From an uncultured Selenomonadaceae bacterium (GTDB taxonomy: Bacteria; Bacillota; Negativicutes; Selenomonadales; Selenomonadaceae), in the NCBI GenBank assembly GCA_905234175.1, contig CAJOGX010000004.1, forward strand, positions 1 to 64,000: a stretch of 64,000 nucleotides of DNA, read 5' to 3'. The notes beneath the pieces are model-generated. The model did no database searches and was not told the DNA's origin. It worked only from the letters and a program-made list of their open reading frames with translations. Shown one piece after another: positions 44,478 to 53,035 of this stretch. The translations under genes were made by a program, and so were the position numbers. Position 1 is the stretch's first letter. Each line of letters opens with the position of its first letter.

Positions 44478-45251
44478 TTAGAGAACTTTATAAATCAGCG
44501 TGGTGCTGCCGATTAGAATTTTGTCGCCGTGTCGCAGATCGCAGCGCGTGACGGACTTTTTGTTTACGAAGGTACCGTTCAGACTTCCGGCGTCGCGCAG
44601 AACGTGGCGGTGGCGCTCGTAGGAAATGTACGCGTGAATCCTCGACGCGCCGTCGTCCTTCAAAACAAAATCGTTGGTTTCCTTGCGCCCAAGGTAAACC
44701 TGACTTTCGCCCAGCACGATTTCCGAAGTTTCGGAGTCGGTGATAACCGCGATGTGGTAGGAAATTTTCCGCGTGGAAGTTTTCATGGACGCCGTGATTT
44801 TGGTTTTGTCCGCGATAACCGTATCGCTGTTGGTGGCGTCGCCGTTTTCCAGCAGCGTTTGCGAGAGCACGTCATTTTCCAGGTCGATTGTATCTTCGGC
44901 GGCCTCAGTTTCAGCGACGTATTTGGACTTGACGACGATAGCGGCGTCGCCCTCGGAAATTTTTTCAATGCGAACTTTCAGCGTGCCGTCCATGAAACAG
45001 TTTTCGCGAATGGTTTTGCGTTCAACTGCTTCGTAGAGGGCTTTCAGCACGCGGTCGGCGCTAAGGCGGTGGCAGTCGTCTTCGCTCAGGAAAATCGTGT
45101 AGTCATTCGGCACCACGTGCACGCCGTCGACTGTTTTTTTCTGCCGGACAATTTCCCGCTCAAGCGCCTTGACGAGTTCCGGCGGCTCAATTTCGCCGCG
45201 CTTCTGAAATAAATTCGCCAGCTGATCGCTGAGTACGCCTGCAAAGCTCAA
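44478..45251 (-). CDS. FhaA-type protein (DUF3662 plus FHA domain)
   Basis: This 257-residue protein has an N-terminal DUF3662 domain (residues 1-110, with VPNDYTIFLSEDD), an acidic linker, and a C-terminal FHA domain (YLGRKETNDFVLKDDGASRIHAYI, then DAGSLNGTFVNKK) that should bind phosphothreonine. It is expected to act with PrkC in cell-envelope control. TTG 45251 is preferred because GGGGAGG lies nine bases upstream; the in-frame ATG 45269 would itself contain that site. It heads the fhaA-stp-prkC-rsgA operon. Confidence 0.85.
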   Translation of the reverse strand: MSFAGVLSDQLANLFQKRGEIEPPELVKALEREIVRQKKTVDGVHVVPNDYTIFLSEDDCHRLSADRVLKALYEAVERKTIRENCFMDGTLKVRIEKISEGDAAIVVKSKYVAETEAAEDTIDLENDVLSQTLLENGDATNSDTVIADKTKITASMKTSTRKISYHIAVITDSETSEIVLGESQVYLGRKETNDFVLKDDGASRIHAYISYERHRHVLRDAGSLNGTFVNKKSVTRCDLRHGDKILIGSTTLIYKVL

Positions 45252-45283
45252 AGCCGCTCGCCTCCCCATAAATTTTCGGCGTC

Positions 45284-45312
45284 ATTATAGCACAGTTGTC
45301 AATTAATGGTAA
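45284..45312 (-). promoter_or_regulatory. Promoter of the fhaA-stp-prkC-rsgA operon
   Basis: Minus-strand TTACCA (45307-45312), 17 bases and TATAAT (45284-45289) with an extended -10 (TGCTATAAT), about 33 bases before the fhaA start. Confidence 0.65.
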
Positions 45313-45347
45313 CCCCTTTCTGAAAAAAATTTGAAATTATTTTTCGC

Positions 45348-45377
45348 TTGAATACCTGTAACTGGCTGTGATAAAAT
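45348..45377 (+). promoter_or_regulatory. Promoter of the secreted GH3 gene
   Basis: TTGAAT (45348-45353), an 18-base spacer and TAAAAT (45372-45377), 28 bases before the ATG. Confidence 0.55.
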
Positions 45378-45405
45378 TGGAAAAAATTTTCAGGGAGGTA
45401 GTGTT

Positions 45406-47757
45406 ATGAAACTCAAAAAAAAGGCGGTGCTCGGAATTTGCGCAATGGTCTCGGCGGGGATTCTGAGCAGCGGGCTGGCGAGCGCGGCGGATTATTCGAT
45501 TGTCAACAACTACGGCGGTCCGCAGCTTGGGTATTCGCCAACTTCCGGCGTCAAGATTTTGAACGTCGGCGGGCAGTACTTCAAGGACATGAACCGCAAC
45601 GGGAGGCTTGACCGGTTTGAGGACTGGCGTTTAACGCCGCAGCAGCGCGCGGAGGATTTGGCGCAGCAGATCAGCATTGACCAGATTGCGGGGCTGATGC
45701 TTTACAGTATGCACCAGCGGCAGATGTCGACGGAGCTTAACGACGAGCAGAAAAAAATGCTGGGCGTGGACAACATTCGCACGGTACTGAACGCGGACAC
45801 TTCCGCCAGCGCTAAACTTACGGCGCAGTGGAACAACGCTTTGCAGGCTTATGCGGAAAGTTTGCCCTTCGCAATTCCCGCCAATACGAGTTCCGACCCG
45901 CGCAATGACGCTCGCGGCAACGGCATTTACCTCAAAACTGCGGAAGATAACGTTTCGCGCTGGCCGAGCAACCTTGGACTTGCGGCGACCTTCGACCCCG
46001 AAATTGTCCGCGACTTTTCCGCAACCTACGCGAAAGAGTACCGGCTCATGGGAATTGGCACGGGGCTTTCTCCGCAGATTGACCTTGCGACTGACCCGCG
46101 CTGGACGAGGAACTACGGCACCTTCGGCGAAGACCCTGCGCTGGCTCGTGACATGGCGGCGGCGTCGATTTACGGCGCGCAGGAAACCATTAGAAACGGC
46201 GTCGATACCGGCTGGGGCGAATACAGCATTAACGCTATGATGAAACATTTCCCTGGCGACGGCGTCGGTGAAGGCGGGCGCGAGGCTCATTCCCGCTACG
46301 GCAAATACGCGGTTTACCCTGGCGGCGCGTTCCGCACGCAGCTCATTCCCTTTGAAGCGGCGATGAACGACGGCGGCGCGGCGGGTATGCCTTCTGCCGT
46401 CATGATGTCCTATTCGATTGCGTGGAGCAACGACGGCTCGCTCGGTGAAAAAGTTGGTAGCGCGTACAGCAAGTACAAAATAGACCTCCTGCGCAACAAG
46501 TACAACTACGACGGCGTAATTTGTACCGACTGGTGTGTTACGTGGGACACCGACAAGCGCCTTTCAATGGCGTGGGGTGTCGAAAACATTTCCGAAGTTG
46601 AGCGCCACTACCGCGCGCTGATGGCTGGCGTTGACCAGTTCGGCGGCAACAACGATAAGCAGCCGGTGCTTGACGCTTATCAAATGGGCGTGCGCGAACA
46701 CGGCGAAAGTTTCATGAACCGGCGCTTCCGCCAATCCGCCGTGCGTCTGCTCAGAAATATTTTCCAGCTCGGACTTTTTGAAAATCCCTATCTCGACGTG
46801 GAAAAAACCGCCCGCGAAGTTGGCAACGCTGACGATTTGCGGCGCGGCTACGAGGCTCAGCTCAAATCTATCGTCATGCTCAAAAACAAAAACGGAATTA
46901 TTCATCAGGCGACTTACTACAGCAAGCCCACGGTTTACATTCCCATGGTTTACCGCAAGGCGACCGAAGTCAAGCCCTTCAACGCCTACACGCCCGCCAG
47001 CTGGTCTCTGCCCGTTGACCTCAACGTCGTCCAGCAATATTTCAACGTCGTCACTGACAGGGTTTGGCGTCTGAGCGGCACCGACCGCGACGGCAAGCCC
47101 ATGGCAATGCCCGAAGATATTATCCGCCTCTCGCCCGAAAGAATTAATCAGTGCGATATGGTTCTGGCGTTTATCAGCAACCCGATTCCTGTCGGTAACC
47201 AGTTCGACGGCATTGGCTACGACCCGAAGGAAGGATACATTCCCATTTCCCTGCAGTACGGCAACTACATCGCAAATTCGCCCGCCGTCCGCAGAGTTTC
47301 TATCGCCGGCGACCCTGGCGAAAACCGTTCCTACTATGGCAAGACCGCGCAGATTGTCAACCCGCTCGATTCCGAGAGCGTCAACTACAGCCGCGAATGC
47401 GTCAACACGTCCGGCAGGGAAATTCCCGTTATCGCTGTTATCGCCGCTGATAAGCCTATGATTTTCAGCGAAATTGAGCCCGCCGCCGACGCAATTCTCG
47501 TTGGCTACGGCGTCAGCGACCGCGCGTTCTGCGATATTATTACCGGTAAGTTCGAGCCGCAGGGTCTCCTTCCTATGCAGCAGCCCCGCGATATGATTAC
47601 CGTCGAGGCGCAGTTCGAGGACGTTCCGCGCGATATGATTTGCTACACCGACAGCGAGGGCAACACTTACGATTTCGCCTTCGGTCTCAACTGGCGCGGC
47701 GTCATCAGCGATTCGCGTACCGCTAAATATAAAGTTCCGGCTATTGTTTTAAGGTAA
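45406..47757 (+). CDS. Secreted glycoside hydrolase family 3
   Basis: This 783-residue exported GH3 enzyme has a signal peptide (MKLKKKAVLGICAMVSAG, cleavage near ASA). The catalytic TIM-barrel includes RDFSATYAKEYRLMGIG, the MKHFPGDG loop, and the nucleophile aspartate of GVICTDWCV. A GH3 C-terminal domain follows (PVIAVIAADKPMIFSE, ending in the beta-sandwich-like LNWRGV). It would release beta-linked sugars such as glucose or xylose outside the cytoplasm. GGGAGG precedes the ATG. The gene is inverted relative to the conserved rlmN / fhaA-stp-prkC cluster that it divides, and a structured repeat lies at its 3' edge. Confidence 0.9.
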   Translation: MKLKKKAVLGICAMVSAGILSSGLASAADYSIVNNYGGPQLGYSPTSGVKILNVGGQYFKDMNRNGRLDRFEDWRLTPQQRAEDLAQQISIDQIAGLMLYSMHQRQMSTELNDEQKKMLGVDNIRTVLNADTSASAKLTAQWNNALQAYAESLPFAIPANTSSDPRNDARGNGIYLKTAEDNVSRWPSNLGLAATFDPEIVRDFSATYAKEYRLMGIGTGLSPQIDLATDPRWTRNYGTFGEDPALARDMAAASIYGAQETIRNGVDTGWGEYSINAMMKHFPGDGVGEGGREAHSRYGKYAVYPGGAFRTQLIPFEAAMNDGGAAGMPSAVMMSYSIAWSNDGSLGEKVGSAYSKYKIDLLRNKYNYDGVICTDWCVTWDTDKRLSMAWGVENISEVERHYRALMAGVDQFGGNNDKQPVLDAYQMGVREHGESFMNRRFRQSAVRLLRNIFQLGLFENPYLDVEKTAREVGNADDLRRGYEAQLKSIVMLKNKNGIIHQATYYSKPTVYIPMVYRKATEVKPFNAYTPASWSLPVDLNVVQQYFNVVTDRVWRLSGTDRDGKPMAMPEDIIRLSPERINQCDMVLAFISNPIPVGNQFDGIGYDPKEGYIPISLQYGNYIANSPAVRRVSIAGDPGENRSYYGKTAQIVNPLDSESVNYSRECVNTSGREIPVIAVIAADKPMIFSEIEPAADAILVGYGVSDRAFCDIITGKFEPQGLLPMQQPRDMITVEAQFEDVPRDMICYTDSEGNTYDFAFGLNWRGVISDSRTAKYKVPAIVLR

Positions 47758-47772
47758 AGGTTGCTTTGTGCC

Positions 47773-47882
47773 TAACTTTCTTTCTGGCGCAGAAAGAAAG
47801 TTACAAAGAAAGGCAGGGCCGAGTGACGCCATCCAGGCGTCAGTGCGGCCCGCGCCCCGTCCATGGGGCGCCTCTTTTTTTT
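47773..47882. repeat. Three-hairpin intergenic element, copy 1
   Basis: Hairpin 1: TAACTTTCTTTCTG with a perfect complement at 47790-47803. Hairpin 2: GGGCCG (47816-47821) pairs with CGGCCC (47846-47851) around an inner TGACGCC/GGCGTCA stem. Hairpin 3: GCGCCCC (47852-47858) and GGGGCGC (47865-47871), followed by eight T residues, works as a terminator for GH3. Open reading frames across it are just translations of the repeat. A second copy is at 59717-59816. Confidence 0.85.
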
Positions 47883-47885
47883 GTC

Positions 47886-48917
47886 TTATTTAAAAATGCG
47901 ACGGTTCCTAAGCTGCCCGCACGCCGCGTCAATCCCCGCGCCAAATTCTTTGCGTACTGTCACGTTAATGTTATGCGTTTCAAGGAAGTGGAAAAATTTC
48001 TGCACGGCATTATGGCTGGGGCGGCTGAACTTCCTCTCGTCAACGGGGTTGATTGGAATCAGGTTGACGTTGCAGAGCTGACCGGCAAGAATTTTCGCAA
48101 GCTGGCGCGCGTGCTCCTCGGTATCGTTGACGCCGCCAATCAGAATATATTCGTAGGTGACGCGGCGCCCCGTCGCCTGCGCGTAGTCATTACCGGCGCC
48201 CAACACTTCGTCCAGTTCAAAGGCCGCATTTATCGGCATGAGTTCTGAACGAAGTTTATTATTTGGCGCGTGCAGAGAAATTGACAGCGTGACGGGAATT
48301 TTTTCATCAATCAGCCGGTAAATCGCCGGAACAATCCCGCACGTCGAAATTGTAACTTTGCGGTAGCTCAAACCGAGAGTGTAGGGCTCGTGCAGGAGTT
48401 TCAGCATTTTCAACAGGTTGTCGAAATTTGTGAGCGGCTCGCCGGTGCCCATGACGACGAGCGTGTCAACTTTTTTATTTTCAGCGCGCAGGAAATCGTT
48501 GACGAAAATAATTTCGCTGAGCATTTCGCCGGAAGTCAAATTTCTGTCGAGCCCGTTGAGCGTCGAGGCGCAGAATTTGCAGCCCATCTGGCAGCCGACC
48601 TGCGTAGAAATGCAGACGCTGTTGCCGTAGTCGTGGCGCATTAGCACAGTTTCAACCGCCGCGCCGTCCGCGAACTGCAACAGAAATTTTGTCGTCAAGC
48701 CGTCGTCGGAGTCGAGCTGAGCGATAACTTTCGGCGTGGAAATTTCGTAGCGGTTGGAAAGTTCTGCGCGAAGATTTTTGGAAAGGTCAGTCATGGCGTC
48801 AAAGGATTGGGCGCCGCGCTGATAGAGCCACGCCGCTATTTGTTTCGCGCGGAATTTCGGCAGGTCAGCCAGTTCAAGTTCGAGTTCCTGCAGGGTCAGT
48901 CCGAATAAATTTTTCAC
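47886..48917 (-). CDS. rlmN: 23S rRNA (adenine-2503-C2)-methyltransferase RlmN
   Basis: This 343-residue radical SAM enzyme methylates A2503 of 23S rRNA (and A37 of some tRNAs). The cluster motif is C-X3-C-X2-C in VGCQMGCKFCAS. The N-terminal RNA-binding domain, the SISLHAPNN segment, and the late catalytic cysteine in AACGQLR are present. The GTG start lies one base after the rsmB stop, in the standard rsmB-rlmN order. Its 3' end faces GH3 with the structured repeat between. Confidence 0.96.
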   Translation of the reverse strand: MKNLFGLTLQELELELADLPKFRAKQIAAWLYQRGAQSFDAMTDLSKNLRAELSNRYEISTPKVIAQLDSDDGLTTKFLLQFADGAAVETVLMRHDYGNSVCISTQVGCQMGCKFCASTLNGLDRNLTSGEMLSEIIFVNDFLRAENKKVDTLVVMGTGEPLTNFDNLLKMLKLLHEPYTLGLSYRKVTISTCGIVPAIYRLIDEKIPVTLSISLHAPNNKLRSELMPINAAFELDEVLGAGNDYAQATGRRVTYEYILIGGVNDTEEHARQLAKILAGQLCNVNLIPINPVDERKFSRPSHNAVQKFFHFLETHNINVTVRKEFGAGIDAACGQLRNRRIFK

Positions 48918-48918
48918 G

Positions 48919-50187
48919 TTAAGCCTCCCGAATCATTTTGGCGAGGAAAAAGCCGTCGGTGCCGTCGACGTGCGGCAGGAGATTTTTTTTCTCAGCCAGC
49001 GTAAAATTTTTATGCGCGGTGAGGAAATTTTTCACTATATCTTCATTCTCGCGGCGTATAATCGTGCACGTGCTGTAAACGAGGGCGCCGCCGATTTTGA
49101 CGGCTTTGGCGGCACTTTCAAGAATTTCGCGCTGGAGTTTTGGCAGCTCAGCAATTTCGTCGGGAGTTTTTTTCCAGCGAATATCAGCCTTGCGCCTTAG
49201 CACGCCCAAACCGGAGCACGGCGCGTCCACCAGAACTTTATCCGCCTGCGCAGGAAATTTATCGCCAGTTTCGCGGGCGTCGAGCAGCACCGGCTCAATG
49301 ATTTTTATACCGAGGCGCGCGGCATTCTGGCGAATGTGTTCGAGTTTCGTCTCGTAAATGTCGGCGGCGATAATCCTGCCGCGATTTTTCATGAGCTCGG
49401 CAATGTGCGTGGCCTTACCGCCAGGCGCGGCGCAACAGTCTATAACAAACTCGTTTTCGCGCGGGTCTAAAATTCTGGCGGCAAGCATGGAACTTTCGTC
49501 CTGCACCTGACACGCGCCGGTTTTGAGCGGCCTGAATTTATCGAGAGCGCCGTGTTTGCGGCAGATAATACCTTCGGGCGCCAGCCTGGATTCTTCAGCA
49601 ACGGCGCCGGTTTTCACAAGCTCAGCGAGAATTTCCGCGCGAGTGGCTTTTAAAAAGTTGACGCGCAGGCAGAGCGGCGGCTCGACGTTATTGGCAGCGC
49701 AAATTTTTTCAGCGGTCTCGGCGCCAAATTCTTCGACGAAAAGTTTTATAAGCCACGCTGGGTGAAAGGTATTCAGCGCCAAATCGTCAGCGGGAAAATC
49801 AGATTTGTGCGGGTTACGGACGGCAGCGCGCATAACACCGTTGACGAACTTCGACGCGCCGACGCTCACGAAACTTTTGGCGATTTCGACGGACTCATTA
49901 ACGGCGGCGGAGTTGGGAACTCTGTCCATAAAAAAAATCTGATAGAAACCGACGCGCAGGACAGCCTTCGTTTTGGCGTCGACTTCGCGGCTGACGTAGC
50001 GGGAAATTTTCCAGTCGAGAGAGGCGCCGGCTCGAACGGTTCCATAAACCAGCTCGGTGCAGAAACGGCGGTCGAGGTCGTTTAGTTTTTCGCTGCGCAA
50101 AATCTGCGCGAGGGCGACGTTAGCGTAGGCGCCTTCGGTTTCGGCGGCGTAGACGGTTTTGATGGCGGCGAATCTTGCCTTGTCCAA
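48919..50187 (-). CDS. rsmB: 16S rRNA (cytosine-967-C5)-methyltransferase RsmB
   Basis: This 422-residue enzyme methylates C967 of 16S rRNA. An N-terminal NusB-like RNA-binding domain is followed by a SAM-dependent domain with VIDCCAAPGGKATHIAELM, the catalytic DAPCSGLGVLRRKADIRW and the second cysteine in YSTCTI. The TTG start at 50187 is chosen because AGGAG lies 9 bases upstream, and the resulting N terminus (DKARFAAIKTVY) fits the family. It overlaps into the rlmN ribosome site. The next upstream gene is a small unknown protein. Confidence 0.94.
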   Translation of the reverse strand: MDKARFAAIKTVYAAETEGAYANVALAQILRSEKLNDLDRRFCTELVYGTVRAGASLDWKISRYVSREVDAKTKAVLRVGFYQIFFMDRVPNSAAVNESVEIAKSFVSVGASKFVNGVMRAAVRNPHKSDFPADDLALNTFHPAWLIKLFVEEFGAETAEKICAANNVEPPLCLRVNFLKATRAEILAELVKTGAVAEESRLAPEGIICRKHGALDKFRPLKTGACQVQDESSMLAARILDPRENEFVIDCCAAPGGKATHIAELMKNRGRIIAADIYETKLEHIRQNAARLGIKIIEPVLLDARETGDKFPAQADKVLVDAPCSGLGVLRRKADIRWKKTPDEIAELPKLQREILESAAKAVKIGGALVYSTCTIIRRENEDIVKNFLTAHKNFTLAEKKNLLPHVDGTDGFFLAKMIREA

Positions 50188-50197
50188 AATCTCACTC

Positions 50198-50458
50198 CTA
50201 ATAAATGTGATATTCCTTCCACGGAATCTGGTCGAGGCGGACGGTTTTGAGAAACTCCACAATGTCTCGGCGCCCGTAATAGTGCGGCGTGCCCGACGAA
50301 TCCTGCGACATGAGAATTATCGGCATGTTCGGGAAGAAATACTGCAGTTGCTGCCGCGTCTGAATTATGCGCGAAGTGTAATTCGTAACCGACTGCCTGA
50401 CGACGACGATTGCGAAGGTCACGCCCTGTTCAATTATCACCGCGCCCTGGATTTTCAT
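50198..50458 (-). CDS. Small hypothetical protein upstream of rsmB
   Basis: This is an 86-residue soluble protein of unknown family (IQGAVIIEQGVTFAIVVVR, then MPIILMSQDSSGTPHYYG). It probably forms an alpha/beta domain. ATG 50458 is preceded by AAGGAG with an 11-base spacer. It ends ten bases before the rsmB start, so the two are cotranscribed. I do not recognise a homologue, although its reading frame has codon use like its neighbours. Confidence 0.65.
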   Translation of the reverse strand: MKIQGAVIIEQGVTFAIVVVRQSVTNYTSRIIQTRQQLQYFFPNMPIILMSQDSSGTPHYYGRRDIVEFLKTVRLDQIPWKEYHIY

Positions 50459-50517
50459 GGCGCCCAGCTCCTTCCAAAATTTTTTCTAATCCTACACCAA
50501 CCGCGCAAAATTTGCAA

Positions 50518-50541
50518 TAAAAAAACCGCCACGAATGGCGG
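50518..50541 (-). terminator. Terminator of the secreted gene at 50567-51223
   Basis: On the minus strand CCGCC and GGCGG form a stem around ATTCGT followed by seven T residues. Confidence 0.8.
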
Positions 50542-50566
50542 CGAAATTTTATGGTGGTGAAAGATT

Positions 50567-51223
50567 TTAACTGCGGTGGAAGTTATGCGGACGGTGTTCG
50601 CCGAAAAGTTTCTTTGCGTCAACGTTGAACTCTTTCGCAACGTCCGCCCAGCTGTTATTGATTTTGCGCTTATTCAGTACGCTCTTGATGTTTTTGCCGG
50701 ACTCGCTGGCGATAATTCCTGCGGCGCTGATGTCGCGCGGGTTGTAGCCTTCGTCGAGGAGTTTCTGAACGGTATTTTTATCGAGCCTGTATTTTTGAGC
50801 GAGCCCGCTGAGCATTTCGTCCTTCATGAAGGTATCGAACTGCTCAAGCGTGACGCCGAGTTTTTCAGCGACCTGGTGCCAGTCGTTTTTCATGGCGAGG
50901 ACTTCAGAAAAAGACCTGCCGCTGAGTTTAGCGAGAGTCGCCGCCTGCTTAATGTCGCCGAAGTGCGTATTTTCGCGGAGCGCCGTTTCAATTTCAGCCT
51001 GATTAACGCCGTAGTAGTCAGCGACTTTTTTGGAGAACTCCGCAATTTGTTCATCGGTGAACTGCGGGCGTTCGTGCTGCCCGTCGAACTGTTCAAAGTG
51101 CGGTCTGTTATTGCCGTGGAAATGTGCCGCATGAGCCTGCGCGTCGTTGAAGGCGATTCCGCCGCTCAGTAAAATTGCGCCGCTCAAAATTCCGGCGAGG
51201 AGTTTCTTTTTAAGCTTCATCAT
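50567..51223 (-). CDS. Secreted helical protein of unknown function
   Basis: This 218-residue exported protein has a signal peptide (MKLKKKLLAGILSGAILLSGG, cleavage near AQAHA). The mature chain starts His/Phe/Asn-rich and then consists of short helical repeats (QIAEFSKKVADYYGVNQAEIE, LARLSGRSFSEVLAMKN). It may be a small envelope or secreted protein of a YckD/DUF2680-like type, but that is uncertain. ATG 51223 is preferred because AGGAGG lies at 51233-51238; an ATG at 51232 would overlap it. It ends with a terminator. Confidence 0.7.
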   Translation of the reverse strand: MMKLKKKLLAGILSGAILLSGGIAFNDAQAHAAHFHGNNRPHFEQFDGQHERPQFTDEQIAEFSKKVADYYGVNQAEIETALRENTHFGDIKQAATLAKLSGRSFSEVLAMKNDWHQVAEKLGVTLEQFDTFMKDEMLSGLAQKYRLDKNTVQKLLDEGYNPRDISAAGIIASESGKNIKSVLNKRKINNSWADVAKEFNVDAKKLFGEHRPHNFHRS

Positions 51224-51320
51224 GATAATCATCCTCCTGTTTAGCGCAAGTATAGCAAAAAATTTTCCGCGCGTCTTTAGATTTTCATTAAAAAATTTTA
51301 GCGCAGAATGAAAATAAATC

Positions 51321-51349
51321 TTGCATTTTGAAAACTTATGGTTTATACT
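51321..51349 (+). promoter_or_regulatory. Promoter of the glucosaminidase-like gene
   Basis: TTGCAT (51321-51326), 17 bases and TATACT (51344-51349), 40 bases before the chosen start. Confidence 0.65.
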
Positions 51350-51389
51350 CTAACTGGTAAATGAAATTTTTGTGAAAACGAGGTGTTTG

Positions 51390-52223
51390 ATGTTGGAAAG
51401 TAAACGGTTGCGGAAACTGGTGGCGCTGCTTGCCATCGGTGCGTTTGCGGCTTCGGGCGCCGTTAGCGCGGACGCAAAAAGAGTTCATGACCCGAAAGTT
51501 TCAACGAAAGCGGAGGTGAGAGAGGGCACGGAGCGCGTGGAAAAAAATGCGCCGATTGGCTCGGTATTTCGGCAGGAAATTCCGCCGCACGCGATTTTGA
51601 ATCCGGACGAGGGCGCCAGCGTGATTTTGAATCCGGTGGAGCTGGAGCCGGAGCTCGACGAGGCGAATCTGGGACCGTACGAAGGGGAAGTTTACGTGCG
51701 GCAGACGGTTTCGCCGTACGACACGTCGATAATCGGGACGCCAATGGCGAGCCAGGAGCAGTGCGTGCGGTATCTGCTGCGGAACAATCCGGCGCCGAAT
51801 CTGCCGGTATCTGCTGAAGAAATTGTGGCGTACTACTACGAGGAGGGCGCGCGCGAAGGAATAAGACCGGACGTGGCCTTTGCGCAGGCGCTCAAGGAAA
51901 CGGGCTTTTTCCGCTACGGCGGCGACGTGGTACCTGAGCAGAACAATTACTGCGGCTTGGGCACGACCGGCGGCGGCGTCAAGGGCGAATACTTTGCAAG
52001 CCCACAATTAGGCGTACGCGCTCACATTCAGCATCTTCTGGCATATTCTTCGACGCGCAGACCTACCACGCCGATTATCGACCCGCGCTATCACATTGTT
52101 CGCAAGGCTTACGGCGCGCGCACTCTCGGCGACTGGCAGGATTTGAACGGCCGCTGGGCTGTCCCTGGCAATTTCTACGGGCAGGAAATTCTTTCCATAT
52201 TCAAGGCGATTCTTGTGCAATAA
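51390..52223 (+). CDS. Secreted glucosaminidase-domain (LytG/N-acetylmuramidase-type) protein
   Basis: This 277-residue exported protein has a signal peptide (VALLAIGAFAASGAVSAD). A Pro/Glu-rich segment leads to a C-terminal glucosaminidase domain (around 120-275) with the catalytic glutamate in AQALKETGFFRYGGDV and NNYCGLGTTGGG. It would cleave the glycan of peptidoglycan during growth or division. ATG 51390 has GAGGTG upstream; the longer frame from GTG 51372 contains that site and is less likely. Confidence 0.82.
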   Translation: MLESKRLRKLVALLAIGAFAASGAVSADAKRVHDPKVSTKAEVREGTERVEKNAPIGSVFRQEIPPHAILNPDEGASVILNPVELEPELDEANLGPYEGEVYVRQTVSPYDTSIIGTPMASQEQCVRYLLRNNPAPNLPVSAEEIVAYYYEEGAREGIRPDVAFAQALKETGFFRYGGDVVPEQNNYCGLGTTGGGVKGEYFASPQLGVRAHIQHLLAYSSTRRPTTPIIDPRYHIVRKAYGARTLGDWQDLNGRWAVPGNFYGQEILSIFKAILVQ

Positions 52224-52267
52224 TTTATTCATAAAATTTATACCTGAGCGGGCACCGGCTGAACTTC

Positions 52268-52296
52268 TTGACCTCGCTTAAACATTCCTGTAAAAT
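52268..52296 (+). promoter_or_regulatory. Promoter of the mgtC-folE2 unit
   Basis: TTGACC (52268-52273), 17 bases and TAAAAT (52291-52296), 48 bases before the start. No magnesium (M-box) riboswitch can be folded in this short leader. Confidence 0.7.
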
Positions 52297-52344
52297 TTTC
52301 GGGCGGCGCAGACCGTCTCCACGATAAAATTTTTTCAAGCCACG

Positions 52345-53019
52345 GTGATAGATTTGATTTCGGAATGGGAACTATTTTTCAGACTGGCGCTTTCATGCAT
52401 ACTGGGCGGCGTGATAGGGTACGAGCGGCAGAGTCGGCGGAAGTCGGCGGGCTTGCGGACGAACATGCTGGTTTGTCTGGGTTCGTGCCTTATCATGGTG
52501 CTCAGCGAGGCGCTCTACTTCAACGTTGAAGGGCGCACGAACGCGGATCCCGCGCGATTGGCGGCGCAGGTCGTCAGCGGAATTGGATTTCTGGGCGCGG
52601 GCGCAATTATGAAAGAGGGCGTGACTGTCACCGGCTTGACAACTGCGGCTTCGATTTGGGCGGTATCGGGCGTCGGCTTAGCGGTCGGCGCAGGCTATTA
52701 TTCCGGCGCGCTTTTTACTACCGCGCTGATTTTCTCGACGCTCGGTACCCTCAGCCGCATTGACGAATGGGTTATGCACGAAAAAAATCTCTACCTGACG
52801 ATTCACACGCACGACAGGCCTGGTCAGCTCATGCATATCAGTTCCTGCATTGACGATTTACAGCTGAAAGTTCGCGGCGTCAAAGTCAAGGCGGACGAGG
52901 AGCATTCCGGCATTTTGTGCATAGATTTTGAAGTGTATAACCACCGAAGTTTGAAAAGTGTCGTCGTCGTGGACGCGATTAAGCGCATTGAGGGCGTCGT
53001 CAGCGTCGACGTTAATTGA
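52345..53019 (+). CDS. MgtC/SapB-family membrane protein
   Basis: This 224-residue protein has the MgtC core of four or five helices (RLALSCILGGVIGYERQSRR, then GLRTNMLVCLGSCLIMV and VVSGIGFLGAGAIMKEG) and a C-terminal soluble ACT-like domain from around 150. Proteins of this family are linked to magnesium or phosphate homeostasis and ATP-synthase inhibition in some bacteria. The start is not settled: GTG 52345 has no clear site, while TTG 52354 has GGTGA five bases upstream. folE2 follows 16 bases after its stop. Confidence 0.85.
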   Translation: MIDLISEWELFFRLALSCILGGVIGYERQSRRKSAGLRTNMLVCLGSCLIMVLSEALYFNVEGRTNADPARLAAQVVSGIGFLGAGAIMKEGVTVTGLTTAASIWAVSGVGLAVGAGYYSGALFTTALIFSTLGTLSRIDEWVMHEKNLYLTIHTHDRPGQLMHISSCIDDLQLKVRGVKVKADEEHSGILCIDFEVYNHRSLKSVVVVDAIKRIEGVVSVDVN

Positions 53020-53035
53020 TAAATCGAGGGCGGAA

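Noticed and set aside
47766..48248. 160-codon frame starting in the GH3-rlmN gap
   Set aside because: Its first part is just a translation of the structured repeat and the rest is antisense to rlmN.
52224..52344. Magnesium M-box riboswitch upstream of mgtC
   Set aside because: The leader after the promoter is under 50 bases, too short, and no M-box core can be found.
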